A DNA stretch of 55,311 nt from Anaerozeibacter quisquiliarum (GTDB lineage: Bacteria; Bacillota; Clostridia; Christensenellales; Aristaeellaceae), in the NCBI GenBank assembly GCA_051162045.1, contig JBISDI010000026.1; one strand, written 5' to 3'. The notes under the pieces are model-generated. The model searched no databases. It saw only the letters and a list, made by a program, of their open reading frames with translations, and was not told where the DNA came from. Position numbers and translations under genes: made by a program. Of the stretch, positions 17,677-27,118 are shown piece by piece (the stretch's first letter is position 1; the number at the start of each line of letters is the position of its first letter).

Positions 17677-18516
17677 ATGGCCTGCGATTTGCACTGCCAC
17701 AGCTGCTACTCCTTTGATGGAAAGCCTACGCTGACGGAGATCTGTTCCGGCGCGGCGTCCCGCCGCGTGGACATTGTGGCCACGACGGATCATTGCGATA
17801 TGACGCTCGGTCCGGAGGGCATCAGCAGCTATCTGAACAACGAGGCGCAAAGGCGGAGCGAGTACGAAGCGCTGATGAAGCGCGGTTTCGGTATTTCGGA
17901 GTTGTTGTACGGCATTGAGGTGGGGAACCCCATCGATATGCCCGTGGAGACCGAGGCGTTTTTGCGGAAGCGGGAGTTTGATTTTGTCATCGGCTCCATA
18001 CACTTTCTGCCGGACGGCGCGGACATTTATAAACTGCCTTATGCTTCTGAGGAGGAAGTGGATGCGATGTTCCGCCAGTATTTTGCATCCATGCTGGATC
18101 TGGCGCGCATGGGCGGTTTTGACAGTCTGGCACACTTGGATTACCCGCTGCGCGTATTGCGGGGCAAGGTAAGAGAGGCGAGCGTGCTTCAATACCGCGA
18201 TCTGATAGAACCCATATTGGAGGAGACCGCGCACAGACAGATTGCCCTGGAAATCAACACCCGGGGTACCTACGATTGGCAGAAACGCGTAGGCCCGGAA
18301 AAGTGGGCGGTGAAACGCTTTCGGGAACTGGGCGGTAAGTATGTCACCATCGGCAGTGACGCGCACACCGCGTCTTTGCTGGGCGAAGGCTTTGATCAGG
18401 CTGTTGCATTATTGTCGGCTTGCGGATATGACGCGTACACGATTTACCGCGAAAGAAAGCCCGTGCGGATCGCGCTGCGGGATGACAAGGAGGAAATGAT
18501 TGCCCATGTCGGATAA
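17677..18516 (+). CDS. PHP-domain phosphoesterase (histidinol-phosphatase-like)
   Basis: A 279-residue PHP-family metal-dependent phosphoesterase. The N-terminal metal motif CDLHCHSCYSFDG is followed by VATTDHCD, a central GIEVG..., FVIGSIHFLP and, near the C-terminus, TIGSDAHTASLLG. These are the metal-binding His, Asp and Glu sites expected of HisK-type PHP enzymes. No histidine biosynthesis genes are nearby. The linked phosphodiesterase and importer suggest dephosphorylation of an imported organophosphate instead. It overlaps the next gene by 11 bases. Confidence 0.88.
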   Translation: MACDLHCHSCYSFDGKPTLTEICSGAASRRVDIVATTDHCDMTLGPEGISSYLNNEAQRRSEYEALMKRGFGISELLYGIEVGNPIDMPVETEAFLRKREFDFVIGSIHFLPDGADIYKLPYASEEEVDAMFRQYFASMLDLARMGGFDSLAHLDYPLRVLRGKVREASVLQYRDLIEPILEETAHRQIALEINTRGTYDWQKRVGPEKWAVKRFRELGGKYVTIGSDAHTASLLGEGFDQAVALLSACGYDAYTIYRERKPVRIALRDDKEEMIAHVG

Positions 18517-19288
18517 AGTTTTGCTGATATTGGTGGACGGTATGCGCCCTGACAGCATTCCGGCCTGCGGAAACCCCGATTTTGAGGCGTTTTATCGTTC
18601 GGGAACGCACTGCCTGAACAGTGCCACCACGTATCCGCCCGTAACGCTGCCCTGCCATATGTCCATGTTTCACAGCGTGGATCCCGAGCGGCACGGCGTT
18701 TACTCAAACGATTTTGTGAAGCAGAACCACCCCATAGACGGTCTGGTGGAGGTCCTGGCCAAAGCAGGCAAGACGACGGCTTTCTTCTATATGTGGGAAG
18801 GACTTCGGGATCTTTGCACACCCCGTAATCATCTGAGCTACAGCTGGTATATGTCCTGGCATTATTACAAGGAAAAGCAACTGGACTGGCGTGCAACCCG
18901 AGCGGCCGAGGAGCACATCCGCGAGCTTGCGCCGGATTTTGTCTTTCTGTATCTGGGCGAGACCGATGAAATCGGCCATAAATACGGATGGATGTCCCCG
19001 GAGTATTTAAACGCGGTCAAGACCGCCTCGGAGTGCATCGATCACATTTGCCATATGCTGCCGGAGGCATACAGTGTGATCGTTACGGCCGACCACGGCG
19101 GACACGGCCGAAATCACGGCGACGATATCCCGGAGGATATGACCATACCCATCGTGTTTCACAGCGCGAAGCTGGCACCCGGCGCGGTGGACGGCATAAA
19201 CATCAAGGATATTGCACCCACCATAGCGGCTATTATCGGCGTACAGCCCGGCGCGGAATGGGAAGGCGTCAGCCTGCTAAAGCGATAA
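18506..19288 (+). CDS. Type I phosphodiesterase / nucleotide pyrophosphatase family enzyme
   Basis: A 260-residue alkaline-phosphatase-superfamily enzyme. Metal and nucleophile motifs are present: ILVDGMRPD near the N-terminus, YPPVTLPCHMS with the likely nucleophilic Thr, LGETDEIGHKYGW, and VTADHGGHGRNHGDD. The ATG at 18506 follows AAGGAGG. No signal peptide is seen, so it works in the cytoplasm. It is short compared with secreted family members, a compact core typical of bacterial phosphonate or phosphodiester catabolic enzymes. It probably splits a phosphodiester or pyrophosphate bond before the PHP enzyme removes phosphate, or the reverse. Confidence 0.85.
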   Translation: MSDKVLLILVDGMRPDSIPACGNPDFEAFYRSGTHCLNSATTYPPVTLPCHMSMFHSVDPERHGVYSNDFVKQNHPIDGLVEVLAKAGKTTAFFYMWEGLRDLCTPRNHLSYSWYMSWHYYKEKQLDWRATRAAEEHIRELAPDFVFLYLGETDEIGHKYGWMSPEYLNAVKTASECIDHICHMLPEAYSVIVTADHGGHGRNHGDDIPEDMTIPIVFHSAKLAPGAVDGINIKDIAPTIAAIIGVQPGAEWEGVSLLKR

Positions 19289-19419
19289 TCTACGGAACTT
19301 AACAGCGCGCACGCCGGCTCGAGACGCGTCCGCCGCTTGCGGAGGAAAGCCGTGAACGATTCTGCGTGGCAAGCTGTTTTGTTGATAGAATACCAAGGGA
19401 AAGAAAGGAAGTACAAACA

Positions 19420-20511
19420 ATGAAGAAGATCCTCGCCATCGCACTTGCATGCCTCATGACGATTGCAACGCTGTCTGTCGCCTTCGCCGAAGAAGCGGTG
19501 GATCTGCGCACGCTGACGCTCGATGAGATCATCGCCGCCGCCAAGGCTCAGGGAGAAGTGCAATCCGTCGGCATGCCCAACGAGTGGACCCATTGGGATT
19601 ACAGCTGGGAAGGCATCAAAGAGACCTACGGTCTCGATCACGGCGATGTTGACATGAGCTCCGGCGAAGAGATCGCAATTTTCGTGGCGGAGAAGGACGA
19701 CCCCACCAAGGATATCGGCGACGTCGGCTTTGCTTTCACCGAGACCGCCATGGCGGAGGACTGCCTGCAGCCCTACAAGGTCTCCTGCTGGGATTCGATC
19801 CCTGACTGGGCCAAAGATCCCGAAGGCAACTGGACCGTAACCTATACTGGTACCACCTGCTTCATCATCAACGACGCGCAGTATGACGGCGAGATTCCCA
19901 CCACCTGGGCGGAGCTGAAAGATTCCGACCTGGTCGTCGCGATGGGCAATGTCATCGGCGGCGCTTCCTCTCAGGCGAACATCCTGGCCTGCGCCATCGC
20001 CATGGGCGGCGGATTTGACAATGTGCAACCCGGCATCGATTACTTCGTGGAGCTGGCTAAAGCCGGCCGCATTACTCCTCTGGACGGACAGATGGCCGAC
20101 ATGGAATCCGGCGAAGTCGTGTGCCACTGCGGCCGTTTTGACTTCAACGGCACCGACTGGGCCGCCCAGCTGAACGCCAAGGCACAGGATGGTCTGCATC
20201 TGACCACCGTGATCCCGCAAGACGGCGCCATCACCACCGGCTATGCGCTGATTCTCAACAAGTGGGCGCCCCACCCGGAAGCTGCCGCGCTGACGCTTGA
20301 GTACATGTTGAGCGAGGAAGGCCAGATCGACCGTGCGTACGGCGGCGCCCGCCCCATCCGCACCGACATCGAAATCCCCACGGACGCTCCGGTTCTTGGC
20401 AATGAGTGGTATCAGAACACCACCGCGCCCGAGAGCGCGGCTGCCCTGGCTGCCGCCTGCGCGCAGATATCCACGCTGTGGGAAGAGGAAGTTGTTCCCT
20501 ATATCGGCTAA
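19420..20511 (+). CDS. ABC transporter substrate-binding protein (putrescine/Fe3+/phosphonate type)
   Basis: A 363-residue exported binding protein. The ATG at 19420 follows AAAGGAAG and opens a signal peptide ending SVAFAEEA, a type I site without lipobox Cys. The mature part has the family layout of class F binding proteins, with VGFAFTETAMAEDCLQPYKV, GTTCFIINDAQYDGEIPTTW and SDLVVAMGNVIGGASSQAN. Ligands of this cluster include polyamines, ferric ion and 2-aminoethylphosphonate. The linked phosphoesterases favour a phosphorylated organic ligand. Confidence 0.85.
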   Translation: MKKILAIALACLMTIATLSVAFAEEAVDLRTLTLDEIIAAAKAQGEVQSVGMPNEWTHWDYSWEGIKETYGLDHGDVDMSSGEEIAIFVAEKDDPTKDIGDVGFAFTETAMAEDCLQPYKVSCWDSIPDWAKDPEGNWTVTYTGTTCFIINDAQYDGEIPTTWAELKDSDLVVAMGNVIGGASSQANILACAIAMGGGFDNVQPGIDYFVELAKAGRITPLDGQMADMESGEVVCHCGRFDFNGTDWAAQLNAKAQDGLHLTTVIPQDGAITTGYALILNKWAPHPEAAALTLEYMLSEEGQIDRAYGGARPIRTDIEIPTDAPVLGNEWYQNTTAPESAAALAAACAQISTLWEEEVVPYIG

Positions 20512-20534
20512 TACTTGATCGGTGAATCATTCGC

Positions 20535-20562
20535 GGCAGGAGGGAATGCCTTCCCTCCTGCC
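20535..20562 (+). promoter_or_regulatory. Intercistronic RNA hairpin after the binding-protein gene
   Basis: GGCAGGAGGGAA pairs perfectly with TTCCCTCCTGCC around a TGCC loop. No T-run follows, so it is more likely an RNA-stabilising or processing element than a full terminator. It lies 24 bases after the binding-protein stop, in a 294-base gap with no gene. Confidence 0.7.
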
Positions 20563-20805
20563 ACAGAGCGTCGATACGGCCCGCGACCGCAGGGATTCCG
20601 TCTTATGGAAACACGGGTGGTTATTGCCGTCTCGATTGTAATTACCTGGAAAGTTGGCTGCCCCTCCATCGGAAGCCGTAAGCGTCAGCCCAAAGGCTTC
20701 TGATCGTTGATACTGATAGCGGGCAATGGGCCGTTCAAGACTGATTGCTACATAGAGCCGGCTGAAAGAGTGGTTGACTTCGCAATAGAAATTGAGGTTC
20801 GATAC

Positions 20806-21663
20806 ATGAAGCACAAACTGAAAAACTTGGTGCATTGGGTACCCGCATTGCCCTTTTTTATATTGGTGATCGCATTCCTGATGATACCGCTCGCCAATAT
20901 GGTCGTCGAGAGCTTTCTGGATCCCGCCTCAGGTGCATTCACATTTCAGAATTATGCTACCATCGCTACGAAGCCGGCATATTACATTGCCACCTGGAAC
21001 AGCGTGAAGGTTGCTTTGCTCAGCACCGCCATCGGTATGGTGATCTGCTTTTTCGCGGCGCTGGCGGTTACCTCCATCGGCTTCTCCGCGCGCAGATGGT
21101 TTATGCCCATACTGAACATGACGCAGAACTTTGCGGGCTTTCCTCTCGCTTTTTCGTTCATGTTGATGTTCGGAAACACGGGCTTCATTATGCTGGCGGC
21201 GAAACATCTGGGCATTGAGTTTATTACCCAGTACAAGCTCTACAGCAGTGAGGGCATGATCCCCATGTTCATCTGGTTTGCAATTCCCCTGGGCACGCTG
21301 CTGCTGATCCCGGGATTTGAAACCATCCGCAAGGAGTGGAAAGAATCCGCGACGCTGATGGGCGCGAATAGCGCGCAGTTCTGGTGGAAGGTCGGCATAC
21401 CGAATCTGCTCCCCTCTCTTCTGGGTACCACCAGTATGATGTTTGCGGATTCCATTACCACTTATACAACGGTGTATATGATTATGGGCGCGAACGCAAC
21501 CATGCTCCCCATAAAGATAGCGTCCATGTTTTCAGGCGATTCCAAACAGAAGACGGAATTGGGCTCCGCCCTTTCCATCACGATGATTCTGATCATCCTG
21601 CTCGTGATGCTGATTACGAACATTTTGAAGAAGCGTTGCGTTAAGGGAGGCCTGCAGAAGTGA
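20806..21663 (+). CDS. ABC transporter permease, PotB/FbpB-like, first subunit
   Basis: A 285-residue membrane subunit with about six helices, starting at the ATG at 20806 after GAGG. The frame is open upstream, but that part has no ribosome site. The first helix (VPALPFFILVIAFLMIPLAN) is followed by the coupling loop RKEWKESATLMGANSAQFWW near residues 180-200. It overlaps the second permease by four bases (GTGA). Confidence 0.88.
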   Translation: MKHKLKNLVHWVPALPFFILVIAFLMIPLANMVVESFLDPASGAFTFQNYATIATKPAYYIATWNSVKVALLSTAIGMVICFFAALAVTSIGFSARRWFMPILNMTQNFAGFPLAFSFMLMFGNTGFIMLAAKHLGIEFITQYKLYSSEGMIPMFIWFAIPLGTLLLIPGFETIRKEWKESATLMGANSAQFWWKVGIPNLLPSLLGTTSMMFADSITTYTTVYMIMGANATMLPIKIASMFSGDSKQKTELGSALSITMILIILLVMLITNILKKRCVKGGLQK

Positions 21664-22481
21664 AGAAGAGCATTATAGGCCACAAGCTTGTTCTGATTGT
21701 TTTGACCTTCGTTCTGCTACTGCCGATCGCGGCGACGCTTATGTATTCGCTCACGGTAAGCTGGCTGGAGCTGATCCCCAGTGGTTTTCCCAACCTTGAC
21801 TACTGGCGGGAACTGTTGTTTGAGACTCCGGAATTCTGGGAGTCCATGAACCGAAGCTTGATTATCAGTGGCATTCCTATATTCATTTCCGGCGTAGTGG
21901 TGATTATGGCACTGTATGTGGCCATACTGCACTGCCCCAAGCTCGACTCGGTTATTCAGGGTATTTCCATGATCCCTTACACACTGCGCGGCGTTGTGCT
22001 GGCTATATCGGTTTTGTCCTTGTACGCGGGCAAGGGAACGATTTTTTCCAATCGCATGGTGATGCTGGTCTGCGTTTACTGCGTGGTGATACTGCCCTTT
22101 ATCTATCGGGGGATACGAAACAATCTCTATGCGATCAATGTCCGTCAGCTTCTGGAGGCCGCGGAGCTTCTGGGCGCCAACGGCCTGTATACATTCTTTC
22201 GCATAATCGTGCCCAATATGCTCTCGGGTATACTGGTATCTGCGTTGATGGCCTTAGGCTCCGTGTTTACGGATTACGCGGTCATCAAGATCATTGCCGG
22301 TACGCGTTACACCACGGTTCAGCACGTGCTGTACAACTCTCAAAAGGGATGGCCCGGCCCGAAGACGAGCGCCCTTGTGATCATCATGTTCAGCTTCATG
22401 TTGGTCATTTCGCTCGTCTCTTATGCTGTGCAGGGCAGAAGCACTATTCAACGCGACAGAAGATCGAAAGGTAAGAAGTAA
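21660..22481 (+). CDS. ABC transporter permease, PotC/FbpB-like, second subunit
   Basis: A 273-residue membrane subunit starting at a GTG that overlaps the preceding stop. It has about six helices, beginning LVLIVLTFVLLLPIAATLMY, and the EAA loop NVRQLLEAAELLGANGLYTF near residues 160-180. It is two bases upstream of the ATPase gene and completes the heterodimeric channel. Confidence 0.88.
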   Translation: MKKSIIGHKLVLIVLTFVLLLPIAATLMYSLTVSWLELIPSGFPNLDYWRELLFETPEFWESMNRSLIISGIPIFISGVVVIMALYVAILHCPKLDSVIQGISMIPYTLRGVVLAISVLSLYAGKGTIFSNRMVMLVCVYCVVILPFIYRGIRNNLYAINVRQLLEAAELLGANGLYTFFRIIVPNMLSGILVSALMALGSVFTDYAVIKIIAGTRYTTVQHVLYNSQKGWPGPKTSALVIIMFSFMLVISLVSYAVQGRSTIQRDRRSKGKK

Positions 22482-22483
22482 GT

Positions 22484-23494
22484 ATGGCATACATTCATTT
22501 TGATCACGTCAACAAGTACTTTGGCGACAACCACGTGCTCAAGGATATCACCCTGAATATTGAACAGGGACAACTTGTTACCTTTCTGGGGCCTTCTGGC
22601 TGCGGCAAATCGACGCTCCTGCGTTGCCTGTCCGGCTTGGAACAGGTAACGGACGGAAAGGTTTTACTGGACGACAAGGATATTACGAATCTAGAGCCGA
22701 AAAAGCGCGGCGTCGGTATGGTTTTTCAGCAGTACAGCCTCTTCCCGAACCTCAATGTTCGCCAGAACGTTGCCTTTGGCCTGAAGATTCAAAAAAAACC
22801 TAAAGCAGAAATCGAGAAGCGCGTAAAGGATATGCTGGAGATCGTCGGTCTGTCCGAAAAGATCGATCAATACCCTAACCAGCTCTCTGGCGGTCAGCAG
22901 CAGCGCGTCGCTCTGGCTCGCGCGTTGGTCACAGAGCCTAAGGTACTCCTTTTGGATGAACCGCTCTCCGCAATCGACGCGCTGCTCCGCCGCAATTTGC
23001 AGGTGGAGATTCGCCGAATTCAAAAAGAATTGGGGATAACCACTCTATTCGTTACCCATGATCAGGATGAGGCAATGGTCATGTCGGATCGCATACACCT
23101 GTTCAATATGGGCATGATCGAGCAGTCGGGTGATCCCGTGGATCTCTACGTGCATCCCCGTACATGCTTTGCCGCCACCTTTATCGGTCATTACAACATC
23201 TTGGACGGCGAGAAGTTTGGCGCGAAAACCGGCATGAAGTTCGAGAGTAAGGACATTGCCATTCGTCCTGAGATGGTGGAGCTTTCGCATAAGCCCGTGG
23301 AGAAGCCCGGCGCGGTTATGCTGAAGGGCAGAATCGTGACCAATCTTCCCCACGGGAACATAATTCGATACAGCCTGAACTGCGACGGGATGAGCATCGA
23401 TGTTGATATCTTGTTTGACACTTCCATGCTGTTCAATGACGGGGACGAGGTCTACGTTTCCATCACCCGGGACAATATTCTCGAATTGCACTGA
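22484..23494 (+). CDS. ABC transporter ATP-binding protein, PotA/FbpC-like
   Basis: A 336-residue ATPase of the polyamine/iron/phosphonate importer group. It shows Walker A (GPSGCGKSTLL, about residues 37-47), the Q-loop VFQQYSLFPNLNV, the signature LSGGQQQRV and Walker B LLLDEPLSAIDALLR. From about residue 240 a TOBE-type regulatory domain follows (IAIRPEMVEL). It ends the operon that starts at the PHP gene. Confidence 0.93.
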   Translation: MAYIHFDHVNKYFGDNHVLKDITLNIEQGQLVTFLGPSGCGKSTLLRCLSGLEQVTDGKVLLDDKDITNLEPKKRGVGMVFQQYSLFPNLNVRQNVAFGLKIQKKPKAEIEKRVKDMLEIVGLSEKIDQYPNQLSGGQQQRVALARALVTEPKVLLLDEPLSAIDALLRRNLQVEIRRIQKELGITTLFVTHDQDEAMVMSDRIHLFNMGMIEQSGDPVDLYVHPRTCFAATFIGHYNILDGEKFGAKTGMKFESKDIAIRPEMVELSHKPVEKPGAVMLKGRIVTNLPHGNIIRYSLNCDGMSIDVDILFDTSMLFNDGDEVYVSITRDNILELH

Positions 23495-23552
23495 GGTGAT
23501 CGCGCTCGGCCAAATGCCCGGGAGGGAACGCTCGCCGTTTTACGCTCAGTTA

Positions 23553-23613
23553 AGCCCATTTCCGCCACTGCGGGTCGGAAGCGTCCCGCGCGGAGGAGAG
23601 ATGGGCTGTTTTT
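23553..23613 (+). terminator. Possible terminator after the phosphoesterase/ABC operon
   Basis: AGCCCAT and ATGGGCT enclose a GC-rich branched region that contains the small stem TTCCG/CGGAA. The distal arm is followed by GTTTTTAT. The large loop makes this less certain than a simple hairpin. Confidence 0.45.
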
Positions 23614-23619
23614 ATAGTA

Positions 23620-23940
23620 TGCTCGGAGCTGTCCAGAAAAGCGATTTACGAGAACGCCCGAACCGCCGTGAGCCAGAGCGAGTGGAGCGAGCGCAACGGC
23701 GGCTACCTTGAGCGCCACCGACAAGCATCGCAGCGCGCGGAGGAACTGGAAGCGCGGAAGCGCGAACGCCTTGGCAAGGGCAAAATCCTCGAAGGCTTCA
23801 TCCGCGACATCCAGAATCGAGAGCTTGCAATCACGGAGTTTGACGAGAAGCTTTGGCTGGCGGTCGTCGACAAGGTGGCGGTCGGCAGGAATGGGTCGAT
23901 GATCTTCCAGTTCAAAAACGGGGCGACAGTAATGGTGTGA
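23620..23940 (+). pseudogene. Large serine recombinase, C-terminal remnant
   Basis: About 105 residues match the end of resolvase/invertase-type large serine recombinases. The coiled-coil stretch AYLERH-like (GGYLERHRQASQRAEELEARK) is shown only in part here, and the tail EFDEKLWLAVVDKVAVGRNG is typical of clostridial transposon recombinases. The catalytic N-terminus with its Ser is absent. It marks an old integrative element at this site. Confidence 0.7.
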
Positions 23941-24165
23941 TCGTTTACCACCAACCATTTCCGACCACAGTTGCCGCACCGCCTTGCCGAAAAGGTGGCG
24001 CACAACTTCGTCCGCCATCGTCGGCCCCATTTTTCCGTGGGGTGTGGAGTATTTGCGGCTGTAGTGCTCTCCTCGACCGGGCGTTCATTTCCAGCAGGAC
24101 AGAAACGGCATGTTCAGCCCAGCGTGGCGGGATTGAAGCCCGATTCCTCATAACCCCTGCGCAGG
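23941..24165. other. Junction sequence with no supported gene
   Basis: The stretch between the recombinase remnant and the RHS frame has no ribosome site or protein-like frame that I can support. The missing 5' part of the RHS gene would be expected here, so this is probably a deletion junction. Confidence 0.4.
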
Positions 24166-27081
24166 ATGTTCATCCCGTTCAACTTCGCGTGGGTGGGCTG
24201 GCAGTACATGCGCGGGATGTGCATCGCGCCAAACAACTATACCAAGGTGCGCATCAGCGTGGTGTACATGAAGAACATCAACAAGGCGAACTTCACAAAC
24301 ATCTTCCTGCACCGGGAGGCGTACGGGCAGACCTTCACGTACGATGCCGATGGGAAAAAGAACGTAACCGCCGTGCAGGACTTGGCGCTGCAAAAGTCGG
24401 GCATGACCTACGACGGTCACAACAACATGACCTCGTATCGGCAGCCGGGACGTCCGGAGACCGTCAAGCACACGATGACGTACGGCGACGCGACGGATCA
24501 GAAAAAGCACTTATTGGAGTCGCACACGACGCCGATGAAGGTGCACAGGGCGTACAAGTACGATGAATACGGCAATGTGAAGGAAGAGAAGCTGGCGGAA
24601 GCGGGCAAGGTGGGGGCGGCGAACACGACGATCAACGCCCGGCGCAGCTACCAGCACAGCGGCAACTACCTCGAGCAGGTGCAGGACGCGCGGGGGGAAT
24701 ACGCAAGCCAAGTGATTGACCCGGACGCGGGCACGGTGCAATCGACGACTGATCCTACTTGGACAACAACCTATTATGGCTACGACGCATCAAAGCGTCT
24801 GACCAGCGTGGAGACGCAGGTGGGCGAGATCGAGGGCAGCACCGACCATCGGAAGCTGTACCGGAACGAGTATACCTACACAGACGACCGGCTGAACACG
24901 GTGAGCCACAACACGGCGTTTACCGAAGGCGCGGAAGGGGAACTGCTGCCGGCGGGACAGGTAACCTATGCCTTTGAATACGACGATCTGGGCAACCAGA
25001 CACAGGTGAAGGTGGGCGCGCAGACCCTGTCCACGAACGTGTACGGAGACGACCGGTCGCGGCTGCTCAAGCAGGCGAACTACGGCAACGGGCAGGCGGT
25101 GCACTACGCACACGACGCCTTCGACCGGCTGACGGAAGTGCGCTACGGCAGCGATCCCGACCAGCGCTACCGCTACGAATACGGCGCGAACGGCCAGGTG
25201 GCGCGCGTTCATGACGACCGCCTGGGCCGCACGCACTGGACCGAGTACGACCAGGCGCAGCGCCCGAGCGAGACGCACAACTACGAAAACGGCGCGCCGA
25301 TCTACCGTACCAAGCTGACGTATGACAAATTCAACAACCTGAGCCGGTTCACCGAGCGGATGGGCGCGGAAAGTGTGCTGCGCAGCAGCAGCTACAGCTA
25401 CGACAACGACAACCGCACGACCGAAGTGAAGTACGGAGATGGAACGCGGAAGGTGGCGTATACCTACGACAAGCTGGGCCGCGTTCAGAAGCGCACAGCG
25501 ACCAACGGCATGGCGTATGAGACCAACTACGCCTACCTGCCGGGCGACACCGCGCTGTACGGGAGCGGGGCGTCTACGGCCTTGGTGAGCCAGATTTCAC
25601 AGAGCCACTTGTATGACGCGATGGACTTCTCCTACACCTACGACGAGCGGGGTAACATCACGTCGGAGACGCGCAGCGGGGTAACGGACCCGACCGAATA
25701 CGGCTACGATGCGATTGGGCAGCTGAACTACGTAAGCGACCCGCGCGAAGACGCGATCTGGGAATACGATTACGACTGCGGCGGGAACATCACCGGGAAG
25801 CGGAAGTATGCGCGGCTGCCGGGCGGTTCCTCCGGCGCGCTGTTGGAGACGATCCCCTACGCCTACGACGCCACCTGGAGAGACAAGCTCTCCTCTTACG
25901 GCGGCAAATCCATCACCTACGACGCGATTGGCAACCCGCTCAGCTACGACGGATGGGCCTTCACCTGGCAGGCCGGACGGCAGCTCCAGCGGATGCAGCA
26001 TGCCGCGAAGCAGGTGGAGTTCGCCTACGACGCGAACGGGCTGCGGGTGCAAAAGAAAGTGACCGAGGGCGCAACCGTCACGACCACCGACTACACGCTG
26101 CACGGCAAACTGCTGATGCACCTGAAGAATACGACGACTGTTGGCGGCGTACAGCAAGGCGATCCTGAGCAGCTGCACTTCTTCTACGACAAGGACAGCC
26201 GCCCGGCGATGGTGGAGTACAACGGGACGACGTACACCTACATTCACAATTTGCAGGGCGATATCGTGAGCATTTGCAACGAGTATGGAAACATGGTAGA
26301 ATACACCTACGACGCTTGGGGCAGGCCGACTGGTATGACGGGTGTCCTGAAAGACACGCTGGGCAGGTTGAACCCGTTCCGTTATAGGGGGTATATCTGG
26401 GACGGGGAGACCGGGCTGTATTACCTGAGGACGAGGTACTACAATCCCGAGTGGGGCAGGTTTATCAACGCCGACAGCCAGGTCGGCGAAGAAGGAGAGC
26501 TTCTGGGGCACAGCGTATTTGCGTATTGTGTGAACAATCCGGTTTCGGCTACTGACCCGGATGGGCAATATGCTGTCTTCGGATTAACGGAGGCAATTCT
26601 CCCACCGCCGAGTATGCCGTTCCCAACCCTCCCGCAAGGGATACCGCTGCCGACGCTCCCGCAGGGGATATCGATACCGGCGATACCGGCGCTGCCCTCG
26701 ATGCCGCCCATTCCATTGGCCATTTTCTCGGATGCGGAGCCTATGCCCTCTATCAGGGAGGTCCTGGAAGAGCTGGAGCGGCCTATGTACCTTAAGCGGC
26801 TGTCTCGTGGAGAATTTGAGAGAATCGCGCGCAGGTACTTTTTCCCAAGCAGGAAGGCCGCAGAGGAGGCGGCGCGACGAGCGGGCGGGGGGAGGCCGCC
26901 TAGATTGGATCCTCCACATGGCAAAAAGCCTTATCCGCATTATCATCCCGGGGTGGAGAATAAAGTAAGGCGAACGCCCCATATGGCAACCAACCATGAC
27001 CACTATTACTTCTCGAAAAGCCAATTCGGATTCCTGATGATTTTGTGGAATGATTTTACGGTTGGGAATCCCCACATTTAG
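24166..27081 (+). CDS. RHS/YD-repeat protein, 5'-truncated, with variable C-terminal tip
   Basis: A 971-codon frame made almost entirely of YD repeats (for example YTYDKLGRVQKRT, YEYGANGQVARV, FAYDANGLRVQKK). It ends in the conserved RHS core RYRGYIWDGETGLYYLRTRY, then NPEWGRFINADS and NNPVSATDPDGQY near residue 800. RHS cores form a shell that encloses the C-terminal toxin. The last 165 residues differ: a Pro-rich linker with repeated TLPQGI units, then a basic, His-rich tip (PHGKKPYPHYHPG; TNHDHYYF). No signal peptide, N-terminal anchor or ribosome site is seen, and the sequence begins inside a domain (KVRISVVYMKNINKANF), so the 5' end is missing. It may be a silent reservoir or a remnant. 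The tip resembles contact-dependent toxin tips in organisation; its activity is unknown. Confidence 0.8.
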   Translation: MFIPFNFAWVGWQYMRGMCIAPNNYTKVRISVVYMKNINKANFTNIFLHREAYGQTFTYDADGKKNVTAVQDLALQKSGMTYDGHNNMTSYRQPGRPETVKHTMTYGDATDQKKHLLESHTTPMKVHRAYKYDEYGNVKEEKLAEAGKVGAANTTINARRSYQHSGNYLEQVQDARGEYASQVIDPDAGTVQSTTDPTWTTTYYGYDASKRLTSVETQVGEIEGSTDHRKLYRNEYTYTDDRLNTVSHNTAFTEGAEGELLPAGQVTYAFEYDDLGNQTQVKVGAQTLSTNVYGDDRSRLLKQANYGNGQAVHYAHDAFDRLTEVRYGSDPDQRYRYEYGANGQVARVHDDRLGRTHWTEYDQAQRPSETHNYENGAPIYRTKLTYDKFNNLSRFTERMGAESVLRSSSYSYDNDNRTTEVKYGDGTRKVAYTYDKLGRVQKRTATNGMAYETNYAYLPGDTALYGSGASTALVSQISQSHLYDAMDFSYTYDERGNITSETRSGVTDPTEYGYDAIGQLNYVSDPREDAIWEYDYDCGGNITGKRKYARLPGGSSGALLETIPYAYDATWRDKLSSYGGKSITYDAIGNPLSYDGWAFTWQAGRQLQRMQHAAKQVEFAYDANGLRVQKKVTEGATVTTTDYTLHGKLLMHLKNTTTVGGVQQGDPEQLHFFYDKDSRPAMVEYNGTTYTYIHNLQGDIVSICNEYGNMVEYTYDAWGRPTGMTGVLKDTLGRLNPFRYRGYIWDGETGLYYLRTRYYNPEWGRFINADSQVGEEGELLGHSVFAYCVNNPVSATDPDGQYAVFGLTEAILPPPSMPFPTLPQGIPLPTLPQGISIPAIPALPSMPPIPLAIFSDAEPMPSIREVLEELERPMYLKRLSRGEFERIARRYFFPSRKAAEEAARRAGGGRPPRLDPPHGKKPYPHYHPGVENKVRRTPHMATNHDHYYFSKSQFGFLMILWNDFTVGNPHI

Positions 27082-27118
27082 CAAGTGTTTCAGGCCATTC
27101 CTCAGGAGGTGGATTATC

